Assembly: GCF_029953285.1 (NCBI RefSeq)
Contig: NZ_JASAOI010000063.1
Location: forward strand, 1-64,000
Origin: Yinghuangia seranimata
GTDB taxonomy: Bacteria > Actinomycetota > Actinomycetes > Streptomycetales > Streptomycetaceae
Direction: 5' to 3'
Length of the DNA stretch: 64,000 nucleotides
How positions within the stretch are numbered: position 1 is the stretch's first letter; every line of letters starts with the position of its first letter. Below the pieces are notes generated by a model that saw only the letters and a program-made list of their open reading frames with translations, was not told the DNA's origin and did not search any database. Shown here piece after piece: positions 24,635 to 33,439 of the stretch. A program made the translations under genes and the position numbers.

Positions 24635-26691
24635 CGGGGCACTCTCCTGAGGTGGACGAGCTCGCTCGTCCAGTCGAAGGACAGCAGCGGCGGGAGACCG
24701 TGGCCGAGCAGGACGGCGCCGTCGTGCACGGCGCCGGTGGCCTCGTCCCGGTAGCGGGCGTCGGGGTCGAGGCCCTTCAGCCGGGTGCGGGCGACCGAGC
24801 GGTCGAGCGCGGACGGCTGGAACTGGAAGACGACCGTCTCGTCCTCGGTGAGGTACTGCACGGCGTGGCGGTCCAGGCGGTACTGGGCGCCGCCGTGCAC
24901 GACGGGCCGGATCCGCTTGTACTGCTCGACCAGCATGCGGGACCAGCCCAGTTCGTCCTCACTCCACCTGCGCAGGTCCCCGCCGATGCCCATAGCCCCG
25001 GCCATCGAGACGTGGAAGCGGTACCGCAGCGGGGTGGGTCGGGCGGAGAAGCTGTTCGGGCTGTCCGTGACCCAGGCGCCCATCGTCCGGGCGGGCAGCA
25101 GCTGGCAGTGTCCGTGCTGGATGGCGATCCGGTCCGCGGCGTCGGTGTTGTCGGACGTCCACACCTGGTCGGCGCGGGCCAGCACACCCAGGTCGGCCCG
25201 GCCGCCACCGCCCGCGCACGACTCCAGGTACAGGCCGGGCCGGGCCGCGCGCAGCCGGTCCATGACCTCGTAGACGCCGCGCGTGTGCTCGATCCAGACC
25301 CGGTCGGGGTCGGCGGCGCCGGGCTGCCCGGCCTCGGTGAAGGGCCGGTTCATGTCCCATTTGAGGAAGGCGACGTCCAGTTCGGTGACGGTCCTGACCA
25401 GCCATTCGACCGCCCACTCGCGGACGTCGCGGCGGGCGAAGTTCAGCACGTGCTGGTTACGGCTCTGCGTGCGGGTGCGGCCCTCCTGGTGGAGGATCCA
25501 GTCGGGGTGCGCGCGGTACAGGTCGCTGTCGGGGTTGACCGCCTCCGGCTCGACCCACAGGCCGAAGCCCATGCCCAGCGACCGGACGTGGTCGGCGAGC
25601 GGGCCCAGACCGTCCGGGAAGCGCTCCGGGTTGGGCCACCAGTCGCCGAGCCCGGCCGCGTCGCTGGTGCGGGACCCGAACCAGGCGTCGTCCACCACGA
25701 AGACCTCGACGCCGATACCCGCCGCCAGTTCGGCCAGTTCGGTCTGCTGCTTCTCGCTGATGTCGAACTCGGTGGCCTCCCACGAGTTGAAGATCAGCGG
25801 GCGTTCGGCCGGTCGGGCGGGCAGCACCTGGCGTTCGACGTAGGCGTGCCAGCGGCGGCTGGTGCCGCCGAAGCCGTCCGGGGCGTACAGGCCGGTGAAG
25901 ACGGGGGTCTCCAGGCGCTCGCCGGGGAGCAGCTTCCAGACCAGTCCCTCGTGGCCGAAGCCGCCGGTCCAGGAGGCGCGGCCGTAAGGGTCGCGGCGCA
26001 GGGTGATCCGGCGGCTGCCGCTCCAGGCCAGGGCCGCGCTCCAGACCTCGCCGTACTCCTCCCCGGCGTCGTGCGCGTCGAGCATCAGCCAGGGGCCGGC
26101 GTGCTGTCCGGTGATGCCGAGCCGACTGGTGAGCACGGTCTCCCCGACGGGCACCCGGTCGCGCTGGAGCTGGAACTCCCGTCCCCACTCACCCACCACG
26201 TGGCTGACCCGGTAGTCGTCGCGGGCGGGCAGCGTCCACGCGGCGGAGTCGAACCGCAGGACGTCCACGGGCTCGCCCGCGGTCAGGACGGCCCAGCGTT
26301 CGATCTGGTCGTGGCCGTCGCGGATCCGGTAGTGCAGGTCGAGGCCGAGCGAGCGGGCGCGGTCGGAGAACGAGAGCGTGAGGTGTCCACCGTCGGCGAC
26401 GTGCGAGACGAACCGCCACGCGAAGCCGCGTACGCCGTCCTCGAACCGGACCGTCAACGACGGCGCCCCGAAGCGCAGTCCACCCTCGACGACGTACTCC
26501 TCGCCGCCGGGGTCGTCGTCTCCGGGGCCCGTGGCCGGCAGGTCGTCCGCGATCACGACGGCCTGCTCCAGCGTCAGCGGCCGGCCCCAATGCACGTGCC
26601 GGGGGACGTCGTCGGCGTCCAACCGGAAGGCGTAGGAGGTGCCGGGCGTGCTCAGCAGCCAGAGTCGGGCTTCTGAGTGGTGGGCGATCAT
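24631..26691 (-). CDS. Alpha-galactosidase, glycoside hydrolase family 36
   Basis: This 686-residue retaining alpha-galactosidase has a GH36 layout: an N-terminal beta-sandwich (about 1-300), a (beta/alpha)8 barrel and a C-terminal beta domain. The nucleophile is Asp446 in FLKWDMNR; the acid/base lies in TSDNTDAADR (513-517 for SDNTD). PLIFNSWEATEFD and GFGLWVEPEAVNPDSDLY are the classical barrel strands. There is no signal peptide, so it acts in the cytoplasm on imported galactosides, consistent with the co-transcribed MFS carrier. The ATG at 26691 is 9 bp from the operator. Confidence 0.93.
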   Translation of the reverse strand: MIAHHSEARLWLLSTPGTSYAFRLDADDVPRHVHWGRPLTLEQAVVIADDLPATGPGDDDPGGEEYVVEGGLRFGAPSLTVRFEDGVRGFAWRFVSHVADGGHLTLSFSDRARSLGLDLHYRIRDGHDQIERWAVLTAGEPVDVLRFDSAAWTLPARDDYRVSHVVGEWGREFQLQRDRVPVGETVLTSRLGITGQHAGPWLMLDAHDAGEEYGEVWSAALAWSGSRRITLRRDPYGRASWTGGFGHEGLVWKLLPGERLETPVFTGLYAPDGFGGTSRRWHAYVERQVLPARPAERPLIFNSWEATEFDISEKQQTELAELAAGIGVEVFVVDDAWFGSRTSDAAGLGDWWPNPERFPDGLGPLADHVRSLGMGFGLWVEPEAVNPDSDLYRAHPDWILHQEGRTRTQSRNQHVLNFARRDVREWAVEWLVRTVTELDVAFLKWDMNRPFTEAGQPGAADPDRVWIEHTRGVYEVMDRLRAARPGLYLESCAGGGGRADLGVLARADQVWTSDNTDAADRIAIQHGHCQLLPARTMGAWVTDSPNSFSARPTPLRYRFHVSMAGAMGIGGDLRRWSEDELGWSRMLVEQYKRIRPVVHGGAQYRLDRHAVQYLTEDETVVFQFQPSALDRSVARTRLKGLDPDARYRDEATGAVHDGAVLLGHGLPPLLSFDWTSELVHLRRVPR

Positions 26692-26699
26692 CTAGCTCC

Positions 26700-26726
26700 C
26701 TAGACATGAGGAGGGCTCATGTTTAG
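26700..26726 (-). promoter_or_regulatory. TetR operator of the alpha-galactosidase/MFS operon
   Basis: CTAGACATGAG-GAGGG-CTCATGTTTAG: 11-nt half-sites with one mismatch and a 5-nt spacer, just upstream of the alpha-galactosidase start. It contains the same ACATGAG-N5-CTCATGT core as the TetR promoter site (22678-22696). Confidence 0.7.
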
Positions 26727-26884
26727 GCCACATGCTAGGCGCGCGCGTCCCCGACGCCAACCCCCTGACGGCGCACCCGCACCGGCAACGGTTTCTGGAA
26801 AATTCCGCGCCACCCGAGACAACTCTTGGCGGGCCCAGGCGTGTTCAGGCCATGACACTCGCCTTCGGCCCGAGGGACACCTGC

Positions 26885-28018
26885 ATGACCATGGCACGGC
26901 GCAAGAAATCCACCGACGGCTTCGCCCTGGTCCGCATGCTCGCCGCCACCGCGGTCGTCGTCGACCACGCCGTGCCCCTCAGCGGAAACGGCCTCGGGCT
27001 GCTCCCCCAGCAGCGCATCGGCATCAACCTCGGTGCCTGGGCGGTCGGCGCGTTCATGGCCATCAGCGGGTACTTCGTCTGCCAGAGCTTCGAACGGGAC
27101 CCGTCCGTCTGGCGCTACTGCACGCGCCGGATCCTGCGCATCGTGCCCGCGCTCGCCGTGCTCCTGCTTCTCACCGTCCTGGTGCTCGGCCCCGTCGCCA
27201 CGACGCTCTCGACCAGCGACTACTTCCACGACCCCGCCACCTGGGAGTACCTCAAGCAGGACATCCTGATCTTCCCTCAGGACTACTGGCTCCCCGGCGT
27301 CTTCGAGCACAACCCGCACAACGCCGCCGTGAACGGCTCGCTGTGGAGCCTGCCGGTCGAGGTCGTCGGCTACGGGCTGGTGGTCGTCCTCGGCGTCGTC
27401 GGCGGCCTCCGGCACCGCTGGATCACGATCGCGAGCGCCATGACCGCCTCACTGATCGTCGAACGCCTCATCACCCGGCAGTGGGACGCCGGACCGACGA
27501 TCCTGATGGTCCCGTCCGTGGCGCTGATGCAAATGCTCCCGATCTACCTGTACGGCATGGCCCTCTACCTCTACCGCGACAAGATCCCGCTCACCTGGTG
27601 GGGCGTCGCCGCCTGCGTCGGCATCGAACTCGTCTTCTTCGGCACCCCGATGGTCGAGGTCACCCGCGGCGTCACCCTCGCCTACATCCCGCTGGCCGTC
27701 GGCCACCTGATGCCCAAGTGGGTGAAGCTCCCCGCGTCCGTCGGCATGGCCAGCTACGGCGTCTACCTCTACGGCTTCCCGATCGAGCAACTGCTGGTCT
27801 CGCACGGCGTCCGCAACCAGTACCACCTGATGGCCTACGCCCTCGCTATCACGCTGCCCATAGCGATGCTCTCGTGGAAGCTCGTCGAGGAACCGGCCAT
27901 GAACTTCCGTTCCACGCTGTTCCGATGGGCGAGGTCCGCACGCGCCCGGACACGCATCCCCGCTCCCCGCAAGCCGGTATCCGACGATGCGGCGGGCGAA
28001 CCCGTCCACCAGCGCTGA
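26885..28018 (+). CDS. Acyltransferase 3 family membrane protein
   Basis: This 377-residue protein has about 10 hydrophobic helices and an N-terminal FALVRMLAATAVVVDHAVPL, the acyltransferase-3 pattern with a conserved His in the first helix. FMAISGYFVCQSFERDPSVWRYCTRRILRIVPAL is the second conserved block. Such enzymes O-acylate cell-surface or secreted glycans and lipids. The ATG at 26885 has GAGGGA 8 nt upstream; longer in-frame starts encode a non-conserved leader. It is divergent from the alpha-galactosidase and convergent (4 bp) with the DUF6745 gene. The acceptor is unknown. Confidence 0.88.
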   Translation: MTMARRKKSTDGFALVRMLAATAVVVDHAVPLSGNGLGLLPQQRIGINLGAWAVGAFMAISGYFVCQSFERDPSVWRYCTRRILRIVPALAVLLLLTVLVLGPVATTLSTSDYFHDPATWEYLKQDILIFPQDYWLPGVFEHNPHNAAVNGSLWSLPVEVVGYGLVVVLGVVGGLRHRWITIASAMTASLIVERLITRQWDAGPTILMVPSVALMQMLPIYLYGMALYLYRDKIPLTWWGVAACVGIELVFFGTPMVEVTRGVTLAYIPLAVGHLMPKWVKLPASVGMASYGVYLYGFPIEQLLVSHGVRNQYHLMAYALAITLPIAMLSWKLVEEPAMNFRSTLFRWARSARARTRIPAPRKPVSDDAAGEPVHQR

Positions 28019-28022
28019 AGGA

Positions 28023-29243
28023 TCAGGTCTCGCGGGAGGGGTGGTACTCCTCCTCGGTCAGGCCGAAGGTCCAGGCGACGCCGGCGCGGGCGGTGCGGGT
28101 GGTCGGGGGGACGCGCAGCCAGTAGGTGCGGACCGAACCGTCCGGCTCCGGCGTGGAGTTGAGGACCTCGACCATGACGACGGGCTCGTCGCCCGGCAGT
28201 TGGATGCGCCACAGGACGCCCGTCGCGTCGCGGTGCAGCGGCTGCGCGCCGACCTCGGACAGGTAGCGGTCGTACCCGTAGATCTCCAACATGACGCGCC
28301 GCAGTTCGGCGTTGTCCTCGTTGCGGATGCGCGTAGCGTCGAGGCTGCTGCCGCGCGGGCCGAGGCCGGTGACGAAGTCGGCCGGGATCGGCATGCCACG
28401 CCACGCGTGCAGCGCGAAGCCGTCGGGGAACGCGAGCGCGGCGCCCTCGCCGCTGTGCAGGCGGGCGTTCTCGTCGCGGTGCAGCTGCGTGGGCCGTTCG
28501 GCGACCAGCACGACACGCTCGTACGGCCACCACCAGCCGGCGGCGCGGGCCACCCGGCCGACCGCGTCCAGCGCGGGGGCGGCCGGGGAGTGCGCCAACT
28601 CCGGGAAGCAGCGCCGCAGTCCGTCGAAGGCCGCGAGCCAGGCGGCGTCGTGCTGGCCGCCCATCGCGTCCAGCGTCGCGGCGCGCGCCTCGACGGCGGC
28701 CTTCGTGGGCGCGGTGCGCTCCATGCCCGGGTTGCGCGGGCCACCGCCGCCACCGGTCGCGGCGGACACGGCGCCCTCGACGCCCTCGCGGATGCGCGCG
28801 GTCAGCCCGGTGGTCGGGGCCCACAGGCGTTCGGCGACCTCCTGCCACGCCTGGGCCCAGGTGGCCTGGCCGAGCGTCGCGGCGGCGTCGGTGCGGGCGC
28901 GTTCCCAGGTGGCGGCGCGCAGCCGGTCGCGCACGGGGGCGCCGGCGCGGGAGCCGGCCGGGGCACGCACGGGCAGCTTCATCGCGGCCAGCTCCTGCGG
29001 CTTGAACGCGCCGGACACCACGGTCGCGGCGACCGCGGCGGCCAACGGCGAGTCGTACCACAGGATCTTGTCCGGCTCGGCGAGCCCGGCGGCGCGGTAC
29101 GCGTCCCGGATCGCGGCCTCGGCGGCCGCCCGGTCGGCGGGCCCGGTCGCGGCGGCGACGGCGGCCCACGTGTCGGCGGTCTCGGAGAGGGCCGCGCGAT
29201 GGGCGAGCGTGAGCTCGGGGAAGGCGGCGGTGGCGGCGGTCAC
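28023..29243 (-). CDS. DUF6745 domain protein
   Basis: This 406-residue protein matches DUF6745 as I recall the family: a conserved block WWWPYERVVLVAERP, then LHRDENARLHSGEGAALAFPDGFALHAWRGMPIPADF, then RIRNEDNAELRRVMLEIYG. The N-terminal 200 residues are Ala/Arg-rich and helical. The GTG start at 29243 is preceded by GAGGAG. The 109-residue gene just upstream on the same strand (71 bp apart) is a likely partner. There is no signal or membrane segment. Function is unknown. Confidence 0.75.
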   Translation of the reverse strand: MTAATAAFPELTLAHRAALSETADTWAAVAAATGPADRAAAEAAIRDAYRAAGLAEPDKILWYDSPLAAAVAATVVSGAFKPQELAAMKLPVRAPAGSRAGAPVRDRLRAATWERARTDAAATLGQATWAQAWQEVAERLWAPTTGLTARIREGVEGAVSAATGGGGGPRNPGMERTAPTKAAVEARAATLDAMGGQHDAAWLAAFDGLRRCFPELAHSPAAPALDAVGRVARAAGWWWPYERVVLVAERPTQLHRDENARLHSGEGAALAFPDGFALHAWRGMPIPADFVTGLGPRGSSLDATRIRNEDNAELRRVMLEIYGYDRYLSEVGAQPLHRDATGVLWRIQLPGDEPVVMVEVLNSTPEPDGSVRTYWLRVPPTTRTARAGVAWTFGLTEEEYHPSRET

Positions 29244-29314
29244 GGGCGGGCTCCTCGAGCGGGGAAGAGAGGGAAGGCGGGGAGGGCGAGGAAGGCTGGG
29301 AAGGTGAGGGAGGG

Positions 29315-29644
29315 TCAGTCCGCGACGATCCGGACCGCGCCCGGCACGTACTCGCGCTGCCGGACCACCCGGTACCAGCCCTTCGGCAGCGAGATCGCGG
29401 CGTGCTCCTCGTGCACCAGGCGGGTGGGCGCGTCCAGCTTGAGGTGCCCGATCACCGTCGGCTCCGGGTCGAGGAACAGCGTGCCCGCGCCGACCACCGC
29501 GTGCGCGTGGCCGGTCACCTCGCCGAGCGCCAGCACCAGCCGCCCGCGCCCGTCGCGCGGCTTGGCCGGCAGCGCGGTGACGCCCTGCGGCACCGCCGTC
29601 TCGTCGACGGGCAGGATCAGAATGTCGCCCTGACGGTACATCAA
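29315..29644 (-). CDS. Conserved small protein upstream of DUF6745
   Basis: This 109-residue soluble protein begins MYRQGDILILPV and has a central LVLALGEVTGHAHAVVG and an end EEHAAISLPKGWYRVVRQREY, compatible with an all-beta (barrel-like) domain. Two adjacent ATG codons begin the frame, so 29644 or 29641 is the start. It precedes the DUF6745 gene on the same strand and is probably co-transcribed. I do not recognise a function. Confidence 0.65.
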   Translation of the reverse strand: MMYRQGDILILPVDETAVPQGVTALPAKPRDGRGRLVLALGEVTGHAHAVVGAGTLFLDPEPTVIGHLKLDAPTRLVHEEHAAISLPKGWYRVVRQREYVPGAVRIVAD

Positions 29645-29757
29645 TCCCCCTGGTAGACAGTTGGGTTCGTCGTCTCCGAGGGGCCTTGACCAGCCCCTCC
29701 GACACCTCAGACGCTACGACGCCGCACTGACACCCACGGGAACCCAGGCTCGGCCGA

Positions 29758-30321
29758 CTAGGCCGGCCGCTCGACCCGGTAGACGACATGCGCCGGGTCG
29801 TCGACGGGGTTGTCCGGCTCCATCTCCCCTTCCCCGACGCGGCTGAAGCCGGCCTTCTCCAACGCGCGCCACGAGCGGCGGTTGGCGGCGACGACCGGGA
29901 CGATCACGGCGGGGGCGTCCGGGTGGTCCTGCCAGGTGCGTTCGACCATCGCCGCGATCATGCGCGGCCCGAAGCCCCTGCCGACGAGCTCCGGCGCGCC
30001 GACCAGGTAGTCGATCATCACGGCCCCGTCGGGCACCGGCACGATCGCCGCGAGCGCGTCGAGCTCCTCGGGGTAGTCCGCGATCCGCGCCCGCTGCACC
30101 AGCCCGACCGGCCGCCCGTCGAGCAACGCGAGCCAGTCCTCCGACGGCTCCTCGCCGCGCATGGACGGCCCGAAGTCGCGTTCGACCGCCTCGTCGGACG
30201 TCTCGTGGTTCCACCAGCGCGCGACGTACGGCTGCTCCAGCCAGCCCTTCAGCAGCGGAAAGTCCGCCGCTTCGAGCCGCCGCCAGGTGATCGTTCCCGA
30301 AGTCTCGCCCACCCGCGCCAC
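29758..30321 (-). CDS. GNAT-family acetyltransferase (AAC(6')-like)
   Basis: This protein has about 187 residues from GTG 30321. WRRLEAADFPLLKGWLEQPYVARWWNHE, DWLALLDGRPVGLVQRARIADY, DYLVGAPELVGRGFGPRMIAAMV (acetyl-CoA loop) and ANRRSWRALEKAGFSRVGE follow the order of aminoglycoside 6'-N-acetyltransferases and siderophore lysine acyltransferases. Substrate specificity cannot be read from the sequence. The start is uncertain: 30360, 30321 or 30312 are in frame and none has a clear ribosome-binding site. It is divergent from the AbiEii-type gene. Confidence 0.8.
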   Translation of the reverse strand: MARVGETSGTITWRRLEAADFPLLKGWLEQPYVARWWNHETSDEAVERDFGPSMRGEEPSEDWLALLDGRPVGLVQRARIADYPEELDALAAIVPVPDGAVMIDYLVGAPELVGRGFGPRMIAAMVERTWQDHPDAPAVIVPVVAANRRSWRALEKAGFSRVGEGEMEPDNPVDDPAHVVYRVERPA

Positions 30322-30425
30322 GTTAACAGCCGGACGCCGGAAGACCCCGCGGGCACTCACCGAGAACGCACGCGCGTGGGCCGCGTTCCGGGTTTGATGT
30401 CGGCACCGCCTGCAACTCTCGGCGC

Positions 30426-31538
30426 GTGCCGAGAACCACTCCCCCTGCTCCGTCGGAGCGCGCCGCCCGCTGGCACCACGCGCGCCGCACCGCCCGCGAC
30501 AACGTGCTCACGGCCGTCGCCCGCTCCCGCTGGGCCGCCGACCTCGTGCTGCACGGCGACGCCCTGCTCAAGGCATGGTTCGGCGAGGCCGCCCGCGAGC
30601 CGGGCGGCCTCGACTTCGTCGTCCGACCTGAAACGTGGCTCCCGAGCGAGCCGCGAACCACGCGGATGCTCGACGAGGTCGCGCGTTCGTCGGCCGCTGT
30701 CGCGGCCGAGCACGGCGTGGTGCGCATCGATGAGGCGAACGTGCGCTGCGAGGAGACCCGCGTGCGCGGGCGCAAGCCCGGCAGACGGCTGACCCTTCGG
30801 TGGCACGCCGAGGGACTGCCGCCCGGCGCCGTCCACGTCGACTTCGCGTTCACCGAACGCCTGCCCGTGCAACCCGAGTTCGCACTGCTCCCCGGGACCG
30901 GCACCGATGGCGCCACACGGATTGCGGCCGCGACCCCGGAGCTGTCGCTGGCGTGGAAACTGCGGCGGCTGCTGTCCGACGGGTGGTCGCCCGCCAAGGA
31001 CCTGTACGACGCGGTCCTGCTGGCCGAGGCCGTCCCGCTCCCGGTCGGGTTGCTGATGCGGACCCTCGTCGCCGCGGAGCCGCACTGGGCGGGCCGCCGG
31101 TTCGTGCCCGAGATGGTGGACGGCATCTCCGTGGACGCGGCCGAACTGCGCAGGAAGTTCCCGGACACCGCGGCCGTGCTCCACGAGCGCCTCAAGGCCG
31201 CGCTGGCCCCGACGCTCGCGGAAAGCGCGGCCGTCCCGCCCACCGACGGCTACCGGTGGCGAGCCGTGCACCTCGCTCCGTGCATCGAGCAGGCCCGGGA
31301 AGTGCTGCGCGGCGAAGGCATGGATGCCGTGCTCGCCCTCCTGGAGGGCGCGTCCATGGGCATGCCCGAGAGCATCGTGACCCTGCGCGAAGCGGTCGGT
31401 GCCGACCGGTGCGGTACGGCGGACGCCGCGGCGACTCTCATCGAGTTTCACCAGCGGCAGGCCCCCGACCGCTACTCCTGGTCGAACCCGGCCGATCACG
31501 TCGAGAAGGCTCTCTTCACCCTCCGCGAAACCGTCTGA
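30426..31538 (+). CDS. AbiEii/AbiGii-type nucleotidyltransferase-like protein
   Basis: This 370-residue protein has LVLHGDALLKAWFGEAAREPGGLDFVV (about 39-65), the GG/S-x-D-x-D/E region of the MNT superfamily, here as GGLDF. ELSLAWKLRRLLSDGWSPAKDLYDAVLLAE (about 175-204) is the conserved AbiEii helix block with the Lys/Asp pair. AbiEii is the toxin of type IV abortive-infection toxin-antitoxin systems. No AbiEi antitoxin with an N-terminal winged helix lies next to it, so it may instead be a solitary family member. The following gene is 92 bp downstream on the same strand. Confidence 0.75.
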   Translation: MPRTTPPAPSERAARWHHARRTARDNVLTAVARSRWAADLVLHGDALLKAWFGEAAREPGGLDFVVRPETWLPSEPRTTRMLDEVARSSAAVAAEHGVVRIDEANVRCEETRVRGRKPGRRLTLRWHAEGLPPGAVHVDFAFTERLPVQPEFALLPGTGTDGATRIAAATPELSLAWKLRRLLSDGWSPAKDLYDAVLLAEAVPLPVGLLMRTLVAAEPHWAGRRFVPEMVDGISVDAAELRRKFPDTAAVLHERLKAALAPTLAESAAVPPTDGYRWRAVHLAPCIEQAREVLRGEGMDAVLALLEGASMGMPESIVTLREAVGADRCGTADAAATLIEFHQRQAPDRYSWSNPADHVEKALFTLRETV

Positions 31539-31630
31539 CGCATCCGACAAGACGGCCCGACGACGGTCGCCGTGCGACGACCACACCCGGCAACGGCGCA
31601 TGCGCCGATCGATCCCCGAGGAGCCCCCGA

Positions 31631-32926
31631 GTGAGTACGACGCGCCCCGAACCGGTCGATCTGGTACTGGAGTTGGCCGAGTCCCCGGTCGCTGAGGCGC
31701 TGGCCGCGCGCCTGGCCGGGAGCCGCGAACCCGACATGCGCACGCCGTGCGCGCGATGCGGTTCACGGGACGGCTGCGGCTCCAGATGGCGGCGCCCCGT
31801 CGGCCGCCCCGCCGCGGAGGTCGTCGCGGAGGCCCTGGACAGACTCCCCGACGAGGCGCCGACCCGCCGCCCGCAGGTGCTGCGCACGTTCGCGCAACCC
31901 GCGGCCGGGGTCCGCCCGGCCGCCGTCCCGCCCACCGAACTCGCGCTCCGGCCCGACCTCACCCCTGGTGAACTGTCCGCGCTGCTCGCCCTCGACGAAC
32001 CCGACGTCGACGCACGCCTGTTCGGCCACCTGGCGCTGGACGACCGGGAGCGCCGCCGCATGCTCGACGGCATCCGGTCGGACGGCAGCCGTGGCCCGGT
32101 CGGCACGCCGCTGCTCGACGTGCTGTGGACCATGGACCTGGCCCGGCTGCGCCGCATGCTGCCGCTGGCCATCGAGTCGGGCGACCCCGGAGTCGCCTCG
32201 GTGATCGTCGGCCGCCTGGAGCCGCAGACCGAATCCGGGCGGCTGCGGCCCATCGTCGCCGTGTGGACGCGGCACGACGCCGAGGCAGCCGGACGGCTCC
32301 TGGCATCCGCCTCCTACCCGGCGGCCCACACCGAGGAGATCGCCCGCGCGTTGGCGGCTCCGGACGGCCTGGACGTCCTGCGCGCCCGGCTGGCCGAGTT
32401 GGCGGACCCCGCGTACATCGTCGCGTCCTTGCGCCGGCTCGCGCACGACCGCCAGTCCTGGTGGATCGAGCACATCGCCGCCGAGGGCGGCGTGTTCCCG
32501 TGGGCCGAGCTCCTCCGTTCGCATCAGGAGGACCCGCTGCCCGACGCGCTGCGCAACGCCCTGACCGCGCTCCCGGACTGCCCCAAGGAACTGCTGATCA
32601 CCCGGCTTCGCAAAGGGCTGCCCGAGGAAGGCAAAGCCGACCCCTGGCTGGACGCCGCCCTGGAAGCCGGCGCTCTGTCCCCGCACGACCTGCTGCGGCA
32701 CGTATCCCCGGCCGCGAGCGCACTGACGCTCCTCCGCGCCCCGGAGCACCACGACCGCCGCGCCCGCTGGCACGCGTCCACCACGAGCGAGCCCACCGGC
32801 GACCTCTTCCGCGCCACCCTGGGGACGGACCTGGACGCCTGGGTCGTCGCGGTCCGCCTGGTCGAGCAGTTCCCGGGCAGCATCGTCGAGTTGCTGGAGA
32901 CCTCCCGCGCCGCCACCACCGTTTGA
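31631..32926 (+). CDS. Unknown protein with N-terminal Cys cluster
   Basis: This 431-residue, Ala/Leu/Arg-rich, mostly helical protein may form HEAT-like helical repeats (LLDVLWTMDLARLRRMLPLAI, IVGRLEPQTESGRLR). CARCGSRDGCG near residue 40 could bind a metal. I recognise no family. The GTG start at 31631 follows CGAG-rich sequence. It follows the AbiEii-like gene, and its 3' half is antisense to the C-terminal extension of the RsbW-like gene; that overlap is discussed as a finding. Similar proteins may pair with nucleotidyltransferases, but I cannot verify this. Confidence 0.6.
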   Translation: MSTTRPEPVDLVLELAESPVAEALAARLAGSREPDMRTPCARCGSRDGCGSRWRRPVGRPAAEVVAEALDRLPDEAPTRRPQVLRTFAQPAAGVRPAAVPPTELALRPDLTPGELSALLALDEPDVDARLFGHLALDDRERRRMLDGIRSDGSRGPVGTPLLDVLWTMDLARLRRMLPLAIESGDPGVASVIVGRLEPQTESGRLRPIVAVWTRHDAEAAGRLLASASYPAAHTEEIARALAAPDGLDVLRARLAELADPAYIVASLRRLAHDRQSWWIEHIAAEGGVFPWAELLRSHQEDPLPDALRNALTALPDCPKELLITRLRKGLPEEGKADPWLDAALEAGALSPHDLLRHVSPAASALTLLRAPEHHDRRARWHASTTSEPTGDLFRATLGTDLDAWVVAVRLVEQFPGSIVELLETSRAATTV

Positions 32927-33315
32927 CCCGCGGCTCCGGCCTCGGGTCGATCGAGTTCGCACCAGACCGACTTCGTTTCGGCCTCGCGGGTGAATCCCCA
33001 ACGGGCCGCCATCAGGCCGACCAGCAGGAGGCCTCGGCCGCCGATGCTGCCGCCGTCGGGCAGACATGGCACGGGCGTACCGGGGCCGTGGTCGACGACC
33101 TCGATCCGCAGGACGGAGTCGTCGAGGGAGAGCCTCAGTTCGGGCCTTCCGGTCCCGTGGCACAGGGCGTTGGTGACGAGTTCCGAAGCTAAGAGGACGG
33201 CCGCTTCGACGAGTTCCGGCAGTCGGTACGCGAACAGGAGCCCTCGCACGTGGTCGCGGGCGAACCGGGCTGACTCGGGACTGTCGGGGAGCAGGTAGCT
33301 GCGGCTCGCGTTCAC
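32524..33315 (-). CDS. RsbW-like ATP-binding (anti-sigma type) protein with C-terminal extension
   Basis: The first ~125 residues are a HATPase_c domain of the actinobacterial anti-sigma/serine-kinase-like type: LLASELVTNALCHG (N-box, Glu45, Asn49), VVDHGPGTPVP (G1) and GRGLLLVGLMAARWGF (G2). Members act as sigma-factor kinases or partner switches. Normally the protein ends soon after VWCEL. Here no stop appears and the frame continues about 130 residues, antisense to the preceding gene, to 32524. It is divergent from the XRE gene, as in the common ATPase/XRE/DUF397 arrangement. Confidence 0.78.
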   Translation of the reverse strand: MNASRSYLLPDSPESARFARDHVRGLLFAYRLPELVEAAVLLASELVTNALCHGTGRPELRLSLDDSVLRIEVVDHGPGTPVPCLPDGGSIGGRGLLLVGLMAARWGFTREAETKSVWCELDRPEAGAAGQTVVAAREVSSNSTMLPGNCSTRRTATTQASRSVPRVARKRSPVGSLVVDACQRARRSWCSGARRSVSALAAGDTCRSRSCGDRAPASRAASSQGSALPSSGSPLRSRVISSSLGQSGSAVRALRSASGSGSS

Positions 33316-33439
33316 GGAGTGGCGACCTCTTCTGTGGATGCAATGTCACTTTCTGCATCACAAGCGTCGCTGTCCGAAGTTAGCCTTGACAGAGTCCGAG
33401 CGACAGCAACGGAACTGTATGGAAGGGGAACCGAAGACA

